Of a stretch of DNA of 64,000 nucleotides, positions 26,855 to 33,351 are shown one piece after another. A program made the translations under genes and the position numbers. The notes beneath the pieces are model-generated. The model was not told where the DNA came from. It saw only the letters and a list, made by a program, of their open reading frames with translations, and made no database searches. The stretch is taken from positions 70,333,512 through 70,397,511 of the forward strand of contig CM036759.1 of NCBI GenBank assembly GCA_020796225.1. Direction: 5' to 3'. The stretch comes from Arion vulgaris (Eukaryota; Mollusca; Gastropoda; Stylommatophora; Arionidae). Position 1 is the stretch's first letter. Each line of letters begins with the position of its first letter.

Positions 26855-27676
26855 TTTTATCGTTTCTACTTTTTTCCCACTTCTAGTTTTTTGCATTTAT
26901 TTCGATTTTAGTCACAGATTTTCATTTTAGGACTGTTGCGATGTCTATATGTAGCTTGTTGTGTGTAAATTATTTTATGTAGAATTTGTGTAAATTATTT
27001 TATGTAGAATTTGTGTAAATTATTTTATGTAGAATTTGTGTAAATTATTTTATGTAGAATTTGTGTAAATTATTTTATGTAGAATTTGTGTAAATTATTT
27101 TGTGTAGAATGTGTGTAAATTATTTTGTGTAGATTGGTTTAATAATACAAGAACTATATTTGAGTTAATTTTGTATTTGACAGTTCCAGCTCAGAAAACA
27201 GTACTTACAATTGTTCATCTGGCAGTGAGCAAAGACGTCACAGACATCATCTATCTAACAGAGGCTCAGTAGTAAGTTGTGGTTCAAGTGGAACCAAGTG
27301 CAGGTGTAAATGTAGATTGTGCAAAATCAGAAACTATCAACAGACTGTCACACAATCAGGCCAACATAAGAAGAAAAGTTCATATCCACACGAAAGGCCA
27401 GCGGGGAAGAGACGGCATTCATCGAGCGTTGCAAATAAAACAAAAACTATCATAGAGCGAGTGACCAGTGCGTGGAGCAGCGCAGGAGATGATAAAAAAC
27501 GAAAGAAATGTAAGACGTCTCGTAGCAGAAGAAGTAGCAGATCTGGTAACGACAGGGACAAAGCAAAGAGACACAGGCCTAGAGAATCGAGAAGTCGCGG
27601 TAACTCTGAAAAAAGCAGAAGGCGGAGGTCTAGACAAAAGACTTCTGGTGGTTACCTCATATGCCGGCTGATGTAG
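2596..27676 (+). CDS. Gene A: arginine/serine-rich basic protein, five-exon model
   Basis: Model joins 2596-2708, 15978-16542, 20388-20453, 24558-24715 and 27184-27676. Every junction has GT..AG borders and the phases agree (2, 0, 0, 2), giving one frame of 464 codons plus TAG. The N-terminus is acidic and then basic (MEYVEECPDNENE, ERKKRCRSSSSGR). The middle has a basic stretch and a partial AT-hook-like GRPRK near residue 205. The last exon has a cysteine cluster (C340, C342, C344, C347) and a C-terminal run rich in RS and SR dipeptides (SRSRRSSRSG, SRSRGNSEKSRRRRSR). SR-rich tails are known in splicing factors and nuclear proteins, but no RNA-binding domain is seen, so a nuclear role is inference only. 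Introns are long and full of repeats. Phase agreement across four introns makes the model strong; extra or alternative exons are possible. Confidence 0.72.
2945..3390 (+). mobile_element. RTE-like reverse transcriptase C-terminus and 3' end
   Basis: Contains CIFPVATYGCEAWTF, CYRRVFRISRTEKRTNRS and, after a frameshift, RRGRPRKRWIQDVTDGLNMT. Ends with a TGATGATGATG tail. This is the single-copy counterpart of the 1098-1550 array. Confidence 0.75.
3453..3583. repeat. Tandem repeat about 33 bp, four copies
   Basis: Unit CTGGCATACGTCATATATGA plus CCCATATCCACTT. Confidence 0.85.
3711..3878. repeat. 84-bp direct duplication
   Basis: Two almost identical copies, 3711-3794 and 3795-3878, beginning with (A/G)ATATCTCCGGCTTGTGTATG. 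Confidence 0.9.
4080..4440 (-). mobile_element. Non-LTR retrotransposon RNase H / C-terminal fragment
   Basis: Minus strand reads VKSNERADTLSSNAVIENGF, with the RNase H NERAD motif, then a decayed segment and a TCCGGACATGT-like CPEC end region. Part of a family with many fragments in the window. Confidence 0.6.
4482..4692. repeat. Tandem repeat about 75 bp, three copies
   Basis: Unit contains TTTTAGAAGTTTGAAGTTAC and ACTTAGTATCAGCAGAATTG. Confidence 0.9.
4831..5192. repeat. Tandem repeat about 41 bp, nine copies
   Basis: Unit TTCAACATCTGTTGGGGAGA plus AACTGTGTCCATATGTGTGTG, with variable G runs. Open frames across it on both strands reflect the missing stop codons in the unit. Confidence 0.9.
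5430..5690 (+). mobile_element. Non-LTR retrotransposon C-terminus (RNase H family)
   Basis: Reads LERGRREDLHLNQSTSTTRL, RLINQNRTGTVSRWTLLEIL, one stop, then RRSEHLWTCPECNEDIPN and a tail ACTGAAACTGAAAC. Same 3' end as 19141-19490, so a 5'-truncated copy. Confidence 0.75.
5790..6335 (+). mobile_element. RTE-like reverse transcriptase C-terminus and 3' end
   Basis: The 5905-6324 frame has FEMWMYRRIGRVSWTEEPTN, RQVKYFGHIKRHD, RGRARGRPRDKWEGN and ends RCVDGT, followed by a TGATGATGATGATAAA tail. The frame is interrupted upstream. It sits 85 bp before the candidate exon at 6419. Confidence 0.75.
6419..6524 (+). CDS. Candidate alternative exon with a hydrophobic segment, in gene A intron 1
   Basis: A pyrimidine-rich acceptor (ATTTCAG ending at 6418) precedes one base and then ATG and 35 codons ending at a possible donor, GTATTC (6525). 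The peptide contains ALAMFTAVSTVILILP, a plausible membrane span. Entry phase 2 and exit phase 0 equal those of exon 2, so it could replace exon 2. Alternatively it is a terminal exon: reading on gives VF then TAA (6531-6533), with AATAAA at 6545. Another frame across the exon hits a stop before the donor. The donor is weak. No homology recognised. Confidence 0.35.
6690..7110 (-). mobile_element. Non-LTR retrotransposon RNase H fragment
   Basis: Minus strand: LTFIFVPGHSGMKGNERADA followed by a frameshifted C-terminal region. GHSGMKGNERAD is the last conserved RNase H motif. Similar to 4080-4440 on the same strand. Confidence 0.7.
7105..7215. repeat. Two-copy repeat, about 55 bp
   Basis: ATTAATTACATCC..CGTACATAACCGGTCTTGATC occurs twice in tandem. 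Confidence 0.75.
7288..8136. repeat. Mixed 26/33-bp minisatellite, about 30 copies
   Basis: Two interspersed unit types share TCTGTACTTATATATGTTGT and end either CTACAG or CTAGACTTCAATG / CTATACTTCAATG. Order of the two types is irregular. Open frames here are by-products. Confidence 0.95.
8140..8300. repeat. Dispersed repeat shared with 47845-47960
   Basis: GCTCAGTCCCTGT..AGAAATG..CATCTACCGAGA.TGTTGCACAAA recurs in the later copy. Class unknown. Confidence 0.55.
8383..8791. mobile_element. Tc1/mariner-type MITE, 409 bp
   Basis: Terminal inverted repeats CAGGGTGGGCC(C)AAA.AAAATGAGAACATCGC at both ends, flanked by TA in a TA-rich context. No full transposase; internal sequence AT-rich with GAAAAAAATTACTGCGGAAG. 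TA target and TIR style fit Tc1/mariner. Confidence 0.85.
8792..8812. repeat. (TA)n microsatellite
   Basis: Pure TA run at the right end of the MITE; it may contain the target duplication. Confidence 0.85.
8990..9365 (-). mobile_element. Non-LTR retrotransposon RNase H C-terminus
   Basis: Minus strand: RLINQHRTGVLCHWTLLDLL, RRRSEHLWTCPECYDDSPH and, upstream in other frames, decayed RNase H sequence (TTCATTTTTGTTCCCGGGCA). Confidence 0.7.
9470..9570 (+). mobile_element. RTE-like element 3' end
   Basis: ITQATRTAQDKNRKPRHWATT followed by an AAGAAGAAG tail. Same 3' end as the minus-strand copy at 50872-51430. Confidence 0.6.
9640..9910 (-). mobile_element. SINE with TTACGACATGC-like core
   Basis: Reverse complement of the element also at 29470, 45000, 54030 and 57170: CTCCATATCAACCACTTGTT, GATCTGAGCCTAAGAGCAAT, TGCCAGTTATGCGACT, and CGCCTCTTACAACATGCCTT. 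Confidence 0.7.
9910..10320 (+). mobile_element. RTE-like C-terminus
   Basis: KMTKDIESKLNAFAKKCQRK and further frames homologous to 22840-23250 (minus) and 62575-62990 (plus). Several frameshifts. Confidence 0.7.
10331..10579. mobile_element. TA-flanked MITE, 249 bp
   Basis: Inverted ends CAGGGT(G/A)TTCAACTTAAAA followed by GCAGCC, nearly perfect over about 25 bp, flanked by TA. Tc1/mariner-like. No coding remnant seen. Confidence 0.85.
10600..10890. other. No recognisable gene
   Basis: Single-copy-looking AT-rich sequence; no supported feature. Confidence 0.4.
10895..11050. repeat. Dispersed repeat (GCGAAACAYGTAA..ACAAAGTACTGTAG)
   Basis: Also at 35680-35830, split at 50830-50871/51431-51475, and at the end of the array near 61370-61430. 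Conserved core ACAAAGTACTGTAGTTTTAC. Confidence 0.7.
11080..11330 (+). mobile_element. RNase H fragment of a non-LTR retrotransposon
   Basis: VWMYCHGHAGAHNERADS, an RNase H end motif, then RTKIEVESIEQRFR. Frameshifted and stop-containing. Confidence 0.55.
11345..11820 (-). mobile_element. Non-LTR RNase H C-terminus with (CTGAAA) tail
   Basis: Minus strand: TTLIFVPGHMGIVGNERADR, then the REL..VARKE and RLINQ segments, ending with the CPEC region and TTTCAGTTTGG, the reverse of the ACTGAAAC tail. Confidence 0.75.
11830..12430. other. No recognisable gene
   Basis: AT-rich, with only short frames. A CACTTTCT-like stretch and a T run, no clear element. Confidence 0.4.
12440..13090 (-). mobile_element. 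RTE-like reverse transcriptase C-terminus, long fragment
   Basis: Two overlapping minus frames join into one C-terminal region: ITYQLTPILKHPAIPVETKR, IPTLCYQSQTWALT, TTCEMRCLRKAVNKTRRDHI, then KRKGRPRKRWVDGVTDILKL. One frameshift near 12700. Related to 50872-51430. Confidence 0.8.
13120..13430 (-). mobile_element. RTE-like 3' fragment
   Basis: Minus strand: KRTGHLTRMPWW-like start and KASRKPRKWWSDGIKNSL, the RPRKRW..DGI tail of another RTE copy. Confidence 0.6.
13560..14060 (-). mobile_element. RTE-like C-terminal fragment, decayed
   Basis: Homologous to 36590-36850, where the frame reads LLYGSETWRVTKLNINKIQT. Here the matching segment has EMWRVTKLNSNKIQ with frameshifts. It contains the single-copy version (13608-13660) of the 36300-36625 array unit. 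Confidence 0.65.
14110..14470 (-). mobile_element. Retroelement fragment with C2H2 zinc-finger remnant
   Basis: About 320 bp shared with 24790-25100. Minus strand reads SNLDHVCPTCGRGL, then breaks up before the histidines. C-terminal zinc fingers of this kind occur in some non-LTR ORFs. Confidence 0.55.
14475..14700 (-). mobile_element. Reverse transcriptase fragment (GVRQGCLLSP)
   Basis: Minus strand: CLPGYGKISEGFQVTTGVRQ then GCLLSPSSYLFLLDWV, a conserved block of non-LTR reverse transcriptase just before the catalytic FxDD, which is missing. Confidence 0.7.
14950..15340 (+). mobile_element. RTE-like C-terminal fragment
   Basis: LNFIKKQQIKWLGHLSRL and the following frames match the QRMKWFGHLxRM block of this family. 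Frameshifted. Confidence 0.6.
15375..15715. repeat. 45-bp minisatellite, about eight copies
   Basis: Unit ACTTGATTGATAAGAACAAA plus CCACACAGATTATAAAGATTGTTTA. Lies 260 bp upstream of gene A exon 2. Confidence 0.9.
15978..16542 (+). CDS. Gene A exon 2
   Basis: Acceptor TTTAACATTTCGCAG ends at 15977 and donor GTAAGT starts at 16543. The exon gives one base to finish the exon 1 codon, then 188 codons, and leaves in phase 0. It includes the motifs VMPKRRNH, RDRRRRFDIL, SRDRSCGNSRS and a partial AT-hook-like VGRPRKQ. At 565 bp it is the longest internal exon and open throughout, which supports coding. No known domain recognised. Confidence 0.72.
16620..16790 (-). mobile_element. RTE-like 3' end fragment
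   Basis: Minus strand has RWIDNITDIL followed by ATHLAEDRKLKFLTTLHG, a typical retroelement tail. Confidence 0.5.
17276..18660. repeat. 60-bp minisatellite, about 23 copies, in gene A intron 2
   Basis: Unit AAACTCCTTATTCTCTTCTG plus ACAGTTCTCAGATTGGCAGC and GGATGTGAAGAGAAGGTYTT. Every unit carries a pyrimidine tract with CTGACAG and ends AAGGT, resembling an acceptor and a donor around 31 bp. The 20-residue reading frames on both strands are probably a by-product of the period. Confidence 0.95.
18700..19120. other. Short repeat debris, no gene
   Basis: Contains a tRNA-like antisense B-box (GGATTTGAACC, near 18970) and otherwise nothing supported. Confidence 0.4.
19125..19490 (+). mobile_element. 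Non-LTR RNase H C-terminus, least damaged copy
   Basis: Open frame 19141-19476: PVGNERADRLAGSATISEGQ, RADILNALIECGRKEDFNLN, RLINQNQTGTVSRWALLEIL and EHLWTCPECNEDIPN, then stop and an ACTGAAACTGAAAC tail. It defines the 3' end for the family: CPEC motif, stop, (CTGAAA)n tail. 5' truncated. Confidence 0.8.
19797..20215 (+). mobile_element. tRNA-derived SINE, family 1
   Basis: Head GTCTCTGTGGCATAGAGGTT with A-box-like TGGCATAGAGGTTAGG and B-box-like GGTTCGCTCCC. Body ends near AGTGCAATGATGATGGTCC and an (AATC)n tail. Copies at 35055-35475 and, 5' truncated, 41835-41985. Confidence 0.75.
20388..20453 (+). CDS. Gene A exon 3 (22 codons)
   Basis: Acceptor TTGTATTTACCAG ends at 20387; donor GTAATG starts at 20454. 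Phase 0 in and out, encoding PKRGSCLMRSRSGRSYSHSS followed by SQ. The last 13 bases plus the donor form the first unit of the 38-bp array that follows, so several copies of the donor lie downstream. Confidence 0.65.
20441..20720. repeat. 38-bp array copying the gene A exon 3 donor, about seven copies
   Basis: Unit TTCTAGTAGTCAG(G/A)TAATGT plus TTAGTATATCAGTCTGTG. The first unit starts inside exon 3 and contains its CAG/GTAATG donor. Units 4 and 7 also keep CAGGTAATG; unit 5 has CAGGTTAAT; units 2, 3 and 6 have CAGATAATG. Confidence 0.9.
20770..21450 (+). mobile_element. SINE family 2, interrupted copy
   Basis: Head AGAGCTACAGTAGTGAATGT..TTAGTGAACTTGCTTCTTA (20763-20830) and body TGGAATTTTTTTCCCAACTG..TCTCAGGTTGACC to CAATGAGAAATACAAA. 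About 370 bp of unrelated sequence lies between the two parts. Copies at 33650-33910, 36950-37280 and 62040-62550. Confidence 0.6.
21590..22180. repeat. Degenerate 22-bp minisatellite, about 26 copies
   Basis: Unit GACTGTAGTAGGTACTAGAGAA with many indels. Confidence 0.9.
22190..22840. other. No recognisable gene
   Basis: Short frames only. No supported exon. Confidence 0.4.
22840..24470 (-). mobile_element. Non-LTR reverse transcriptase, longest copy (about 1.6 kb), 5' truncated
   Basis: Minus-strand frames in order: EVKEAIHSLINNKAVGDDNI, then CNNWRGITLLSVMTKTFCKI, EQAGFRSGRSCLDQIITLRL, GVKQGCILSPLLFGVAIDWV, the catalytic FADD (23625-23614), and DIESKLNAFENRCLRKIMNI with the RRWGYVGHTLRR block. 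Frameshifts separate the parts. The order and motifs are those of an RTE/Jockey-type reverse transcriptase. The 3' end near 22840 has (ATA/ATT) repeats. Inactive by frameshifts. Confidence 0.88.
24558..24715 (+). CDS. Gene A exon 4
   Basis: Acceptor TTTGTTTTTCATTACAG ends at 24557; donor GTCAGT starts at 24716. Phase 0 in, phase 2 out, 52 codons plus AG. The exon begins SRGRNSRSGNRSGR and ends SPRHRQTPCQ, continuing the basic serine-rich composition of exon 3. Confidence 0.68.
24790..25105 (-). mobile_element. Retroelement fragment encoding a C2H2 zinc finger
   Basis: Minus strand frame: HVCPTCGRGLCLMIGLYSHL then CTH, which fits C-x2-C-x12-H-x3-H. Preceded by KVKKKRAARKDRTHN. Second copy at 14110-14470. 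Confidence 0.6.
25105..25440. repeat. About 84-bp tandem repeat, four copies, from retroelement flank
   Basis: Unit includes ACTGATTGTCTGCCCATTCA and AGTTTGCTATACATCAACTG. In the related copy at 14440-14495 the same segment is single (ATCATCTGCCACCTTCAAG). Confidence 0.8.
25440..26130. other. No recognisable gene
   Basis: AT-rich intronic sequence of gene A; a poly-A run near 25670 and a short TATATA run near 26075. Confidence 0.4.
26133..26432. mobile_element. TTAA-flanked MITE (family TTAACTCTTTCCACGC)
   Basis: TTAACTCTTTCCACGCTTTA at the left and GGGGCGTGGAAAGAGTTAA at the right. TTAA target and ends fit a piggyBac-type non-autonomous element. A near-identical copy sits at 60527-60842 and a related one at 40618-40925. 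Confidence 0.85.
26433..26950. other. AT-rich sequence with a (TA)n run
   Basis: (TA)n at about 26815-26850. The stretch 26465-26520 (AACTTTGAGTTTCATATTTT) resembles a retroelement piece at 23320-23360. Confidence 0.45.
26957..27133. repeat. 25-bp minisatellite, about seven copies
   Basis: Unit TGTGTAAATTATTTTATGTAGAATT. Ends 50 bp before the acceptor of the gene A last exon. Confidence 0.92.
27184..27676 (+). CDS. Gene A last exon: cysteine cluster and RS-rich tail
   Basis: Acceptor TTTGTATTTGACAG ends at 27183. One base completes a serine codon, then 163 codons and TAG at 27674-27676. It starts SSSENSTYNCSSGSEQRR, passes KCRCKCRLCK, and ends in an RS-rich run and GGYLICRLM. A 25-bp AT-rich array ends about 50 bp upstream of the acceptor. 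Confidence 0.75.
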
Positions 27677-27984
27677 CGATGGATGGATGGACGAATTAAT
27701 TTTATCTCAAATTTTAGAAAGTTACTGGGAGGGGATTTATACAATAGTTTAACTTCTAGTTTAGACAAGGACGCTCGTAATCCAACAAAACTATTTACAA
27801 GACAATCTTTGATGGAATGAATGATTGTCATATTTAGAATTCTAACGAATTGGCATATGTCATGTTAGTGATGACATGCATATGGCAATCCTATATATCA
27901 GTCACATTTTAATCACGATACGTCACATTCCAATCATGACATAAGATATTCCACTCTTGATGCATCAGTTGTCAATAAGGATAT

Positions 27985-28220
27985 TTCTTCGTCAACGCTC
28001 GTATCGATCACTTGTTAAACCACTCTTTGTGATTTTATGTGATCTAAGCCTAAAAGTGATTGTACACTGTGCCAGTTATGTGCCTACAAGTAGGCCAGCA
28101 CATCCGATTTCTGGGACACTTTTTATTTACTAGGGTAGCTTCCCTAGACCCCTACCTCAATTGTCACAACATGCCTTGTAAGTCGCAGTGTTACTAATCA
28201 TTGCTCCTTTGAGAGCCGGC
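27985..28220 (+). mobile_element. SINE with TTACGACATGC-like core
   Basis: CGCTCGTATCGATCACTTGT, GATCTAAGCCTAAAAGTGAT, TGTGCCAGTTATGTGCCTAC and ACAACATGCCTTGTAAGTCG. Diverged copy of the 29470-29700 element. Confidence 0.65.
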
Positions 28221-28631
28221 AGCAACTCGGCACAATAAGGATATGTAATATATCAGTAATGAGATGGTATATGTATATTATATGTTACATGCTTACCATG
28301 ACATGTCGTATGTCACATGTGGCGAATGAGATGTCATATCTCTATCATGACATTTGATATGTAACAAAAAAAACTTGCTTATTTTCTTCTCTTAACTCTT
28401 AGTAGACCACAAGGTCAAAATCCATGTTTTGTAAGCCATTTGTTTTTACAATAAAAATGCTCTTTAGTGTGTCTCCGGTAAAAGGCTTACAACACAAAGC
28501 CCTGTAGTGTGGCTATTTGGTTCACAAAGAGTTAATCAAATAAAGTAGGACAAGGCTAAGAACTTTCAGAAAGAACAGAAATTATGTGAACAGTTTTTAT
28601 TCTTTATCAAGACAAATGTGTTTTTCATCTG

Positions 28632-28670
<39 letters not shown>

Positions 28671-29000
28671 AACATAACGTCACTAGATAGTCGTCACAAT
28701 GTAATATGTTTTTAAAAACATCACTTTGTGATCATTTCATTCATTTCTAGTTTTATCACGAGGCTGATCGAATGTCACCCTTTATTGACATTTATCTATT
28801 TTCTTATCTAAACAATAAACTATACACAATTTTTAGATAAATATGCCTTTTTAAATCATCTATAGGTTAGTGTGTGTGTGTGTGTACTGTTGATATTTAA
28901 TATAAGTGTTTTTGACAGCAGTAATCTCAAATTGGAAGTGTTTGTTTTGTTCAGAAATGCTATTTATAATTTAGTACCTATGAAGTCGAGAAGCTTGCCT
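28220..29000. other. No recognisable gene; microsatellites
   Basis: Includes a (CT)n run at about 28629-28668 and (GT)n near 28870-28885. Otherwise AT-rich. Confidence 0.5.
28450..28455 (+). terminator. Possible poly(A) signal of gene A
   Basis: AATAAA about 775 bases after the gene A stop, the first canonical hexamer I see downstream. The implied 3' UTR would contain a SINE fragment (27985-28215). No transcript evidence. Confidence 0.25.
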
Positions 29001-29009
29001 GAATGGTGA

Positions 29010-29175
29010 GCGACACTGATGATATGGAAAGCAAGCCTTCATGCAAACATTAGTCAGAAACACCATACTGGATGCCTGACTATGCCTGAATTAGCGAAAA
29101 TTGATGATATGGAAAGCAAGCCTTCATGCAAACATTAGTCAGAAACACCATACTGGATGCCTGACTATGCCTGAA
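29010..29175. repeat. Direct duplication about 80 bp
   Basis: GATGATATGGAAAGCAAGCC..TGCCTGACTATGCCTGAATT present twice. Confidence 0.9.
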
Positions 29176-29469
29176 TTCATAGCGGACGAGAGAAGAAGAA
29201 GATAATTTAGTGTTGATAGTCGTTGATTTTCTTGGTTGTTCCGATTGAATTATGGGATATCAATGTTGTCTTGGTATTATAGAGTGTTATATAATGTGAT
29301 TTTAATCTGGGATTTAGAAATTAAGCATTTCAAATGTTATATACTTTTATTTTAAATTACAACGTTGTACAAAACGTATAAGGAGGCTGGCTCCAGTTGC
29401 CTCTTTGTTTGGCCTGACACCAGATCTGGGATAGAGGAGATAGGTAGGTATAATTTGGTTCTTCTTTCT

Positions 29470-29700
29470 CCTTGAGTGCTCCATATCAACCCCTTGTTAA
29501 CCACTCTGTGTGATTTGTATGTGATCCAAGCCTAAGAGCGATTGTACGTTGTGCCAGTTATGCACCTACTAGTAGGCTAGCATATCCGATTTCTGCAATG
29601 CTTTTTTTATTTACTAGAACCCTACCTCAGTTGCCTCTTACGATATGCCTTGTAGGTTGCAGCGTTACTATTCTTACGATATGCCTTGTAGGTTGCAGCG
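29470..29700 (+). mobile_element. SINE whose core seeded the adjoining array
   Basis: GTGCTCCATATCAACCCCTT, TGATCCAAGCCTAAGAGCGA, GTGCCAGTTATGCACCTACT, CTACCTCAGTTGCCTCTTAC, then the first 36-bp unit. Confidence 0.75.
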
Positions 29701-31474
29701 TTACTATTCTTACGATGTGCCTTGTAGGTTGCAGCGTTCTATTCTTACGATATGCCTTGTAGGTTGCAGCGTTACTATTCTTACGATATGCCTTGTAGGT
29801 TGCAGCGTTACTATTCTTACGATATGCCTTGTAGGTTGCAGCGTTACTATTCTTACGATATGCCTTGTAGGTTGCAGCGTTACTATTCTTACGATATGCC
29901 TTGTAGGTTGCAGCGTTACTATTCTTACGATGTGCCTTGTAGGTTGCAGCGTTACTATTCTTACGATATGCCTTGTAGGTTGCAGCGTTACTATTCTTAC
30001 GATATGCCTTGTAGGTTGCAGCGTTACTATTCTTACGATATGCCTTGTAGGTTGCAGCGTTACTATTCTTACGATATGCCTTGTAGGTTGCAGCATTACT
30101 ATTCTTACGATATGCCTTGTAGGTTGCAGCGTTACTATTCTTACGATATGCCTTGTAGGTTGCAGCGTTACTATTCTTACGATATGCCTTGTAGGTTGCA
30201 GCGTTACTATTCTTACGATATGCCTTGTAGGTTGCAGCGTTACTATTCTTACGATATGCCTTGTAGGTTGCAGCTTTACTATTCTTACGATATGCCTTGT
30301 AGGTTGCAGCGTTACTATTCTTACGATATGCCTTGTAGGTTGCAGCGTTACTATTCTTACGATATGCCTTGTAGGTTGCAGCGTTACTATTCTTACGATA
30401 TGCCTTGTAGGTTGCAGCGTTACTATTCTTACGATATGCCTTGTAGGTTGCAGCGTTACTATTCTTACGATATGCCTTGTAGGTTGCAGCGTTACTATTC
30501 TTACGATATGCCTTGTAGGTTGCAGCGTTACTATTCTTACGATATGCCTTGTAGGTTGCAGCGTTACTATTCTTACGATATGCCTTGTAGGTTGCAGCGT
30601 TACTATTCTTACGATATGCCTTGTAGGTTGCAGCGTTACTATTCTTACGATATGCCTTGTAGGTTGCAGCGTTACTATTCTTACGATATGCCTTGTAGGT
30701 TGCAGCGTTACTATTCTTACGATATGCCTTGTAGGTTGCAGCGTTACTATTCTTACGATATGCCTTGTAGGTTGCAGCGTTACTATTCTTACGATATGCC
30801 TTGTAGGTTGCAGCGTTACTATTCTTACGATATGCCTTGTAGGTTGCAGCGTTACTATTCTTACGATATGCCTTGTAGGTTGCAGCGTTACTATTCTTAC
30901 GATATGCCTTGTAGGTTGCAGCGTTACTATTCTTACGATATGCCTTGTAGGTTGCAGCGTTACTATTCTTACAATATGCCTTGTAGGTTGCAGCGTTACT
31001 ATTCTTACGATATGCCTTGTAGGTTGCAGCGTTACTATTCTTACGATATGCCTTGTAGGTTGCAGCGTTACTATTCTTACGATATGCCTTGTAGGTTGCA
31101 GCGTTACTATTCTTACGATATGCCTTGTAGGTTGCAGCGTTACTATTCTTACGATATGCCTTGTAGGTTGCAGCGTTACTATTCTTACTATATGCCTTGT
31201 AGGTTGCAGCGTTACTATTCTTACGATATGCCTTGTAGGTTGCAGCGTTACTATTCTTACGATATGCCTTGTAGGTTGCAGCGTTACTATTCTTACGATA
31301 TGCCTTGTAGGTTGCAGCGTTACTATTCTTACGATATGCCTTGTAGGTTGCAGCGTTACTATTCTTACGATATGCCTTGTAGGTTGCAGCGTTACTATTC
31401 TTACGATATGCCTTGTAGGTTGCAGCGTTACTATTCTTACGATATGCCTTGTAGGTTGCAGCGTTACTATTCTT
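29638..31474. repeat. 36-bp minisatellite, about 51 copies, derived from the SINE core
   Basis: Unit TTACGATATGCCTTGTAGGT plus TGCAGCGTTACTATTC; almost all copies identical. The period is a multiple of three and the unit lacks stops in several frames, so 600-840-residue frames on both strands are by-products. Ends at TTCTTGCTCCTTGTGGCGC, which resembles the normal SINE sequence after the core (CTATTCTTTGCTCCCCTTGC). Confidence 0.97.
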
Positions 31475-31629
31475 GCTCCTTGTGGCGCACACGCTTTCTT
31501 ATTCTAACCTGGACTGCATTACAATCAGAATGTCCCCTGCCCTTACATCACACCACCTTTCCATACCATCAACTGGACTTACATAACTTCCATCACACAA
31601 TGTCACATCACCCTTCCATCACTATCACT

Positions 31630-32275
31630 GGTCTTCATCACCATCACATGTTCTTACATCAACCCTTCCATCACCACCACATGGTCTTACATCAACCCTT
31701 CCATCACCACCACATGGTCTTACATCACCATCACATGTTCTTACATCAACCCTTCCATCACCACCACATGGTCTTACATCAACCCTTCCATCACCACCAC
31801 ATGGTCTTACATCACCATCACATGTTCTTACATCAACCCTTCCATCACCACCACATGGTCTTACATCAACCCTTCCATCACCAACACATGGTCTTACATC
31901 AACCCTTCCATCACCACCACATGGTCTTACATCAACCCTTCCATCACCACCACATGGTCTTACATCAACCCTTCCATCACCACCACATGGTCTTACATCA
32001 TTCACCCCTTCCCCATCACCACCATGGTCTTACATCAACCCTTCCATCACCACCACATGGTCTTACATCAACCCTTCCATCACCACCACATGGTCTTACA
32101 TCAACCCTTCCATCACCACCACATGGTCTTACATCAACCCTTCCATCACCACAACATGGTCTTACATCAACCCTTCCATCACCATCACATGGTCTTACAT
32201 CAACCCTTCCATCACCACAACATGGTCTTACATCAACCCTTCCATCACCACAACATGGTCTTACATCACTTCTGT
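31630..32275. repeat. 33-bp minisatellite, about 19 copies
   Basis: Unit CTTACATCAACCCTTCCATC plus ACCACCACATGGT, with shorter CATCACCATCACATGTT variants at the start. Histidine-rich frames are by-products of the 33-bp period. Confidence 0.95.
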
Positions 32276-32279
32276 AAGA

Positions 32280-32780
32280 GGCCACAAATTTACAAAATAA
32301 TACAACACGAAACAAAATAAAATATATTTCAAGATTCACATTTTTAATATTTCCTGTTCCATTTCCACACATTGAATTGTCTATATGTTCAACAAAAACA
32401 ACAACCAGACATTGCATACACATAGAAACAAGAAAATGCAACATTGTCAATGAAACACATAGAAACAAGAAAATGCAACATTGTCAATGAAACACATAGA
32501 AACAAGGAAATGCAACATTGTCAATGAAACACCTCCATTGTTATATAAAAAAACAATACCAAATATACATACCAGATAGTGATATTGCTTACAAACAAAA
32601 TGTCACCATACTACTAGCACAAGCTATGCACCATATTCTTGTTGAATACAAAAATACAATATATATACACCAGTAAGGCACACACAAAAAAACGGTGCAT
32701 GTCGGTAAATAAATTCACCATTTATATGTTTGTGAATAACTAAATTCACAGTTTTTCTCAGTGACTTTATGTGTATGCTC
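32280..32780. other. AT-rich, with a 37-bp triplication
   Basis: AATGAAACACATAGAAACAA plus GAAAATGCAACATTGTC repeats three times at about 32415-32530. No gene seen. Confidence 0.6.
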
Positions 32781-32915
32781 AGGAAGATTGAAACAGACTG
32801 GGCTTGAAGACAATAGTTGGAGTCTCAGGAAGATTGAAACAGGCTGGGCTCGGAGACAATAGTTGGAGTCGCAGGAAGATTGAAACAGGCTGGGCTCGGA
32901 GACAATAGTTGGAGT
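32780..32915. repeat. About 49-bp tandem repeat, three copies
   Basis: Unit includes AGGAAGATTGAAACAGGCTG and GGCTCGGAGACAATAGTTGG. Confidence 0.85.
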
Positions 32916-33175
32916 TGCTAGTTTTATTTTTGTGCCAGGGCATGCAGGTTTAAGGGGAAATGAGCACGCTCATATACTTGCAGGTATAGCTGCTTTAAAA
33001 AGTGGACGATCAATGGACCAGGCTGATATTCTGAATTCCCTAAAGGAGAGATGACATGTAAATGATTCTAGTAATAGTGGTGAATCTACAACCCTAACCA
33101 GACTGCAAGAATACCAAGTCAAATATACAACCCTAACCAGACTGCAAGAATACCAAGTCAAATATACAACTGGTT
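32915..33175 (+). mobile_element. RNase H fragment of a non-LTR element
   Basis: FIFVPGHAGLRGNEHAHILA, then GRSMDQADILNSLKER and a stop, then TTLTRLQEYQVK, the last part duplicated. NEHAH replaces the usual NERAD. Confidence 0.65.
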
Positions 33176-33350
33176 GGAGAAGACCATTTTGGAAGGATGC
33201 ATCCCGGCATAGAGAAGATTGATTCAGGATGAAATGAATGATTTGAGCATGATGACTTCAGAGGTGGGACATCTAGCCTATGAGAGAAATTCTGAAGGAC
33301 TGTTAGGGTGGCAAAGTTCTGCTGAGGATAAGCTATTTAATGATGATGAT
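33176..33350 (+). mobile_element. RTE-like 3' end fragment
   Basis: Nucleotide match to the 3' end at 3195-3390, including GACATCTAGCCTATGAGAGA and a TGATGATGATG tail. Confidence 0.6.
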
Positions 33351-33351
33351 G

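Noticed and set aside
29627..32277. Open frames of 620-841 codons on both strands (repeats RLQRYYSYDMPC, NAATYKAYRK, HQPFHHHHMV)
   Set aside because: The periods 36 and 33 bp are multiples of three and the units lack stops, so frames stay open on both strands automatically. The source is a SINE core, not a gene.
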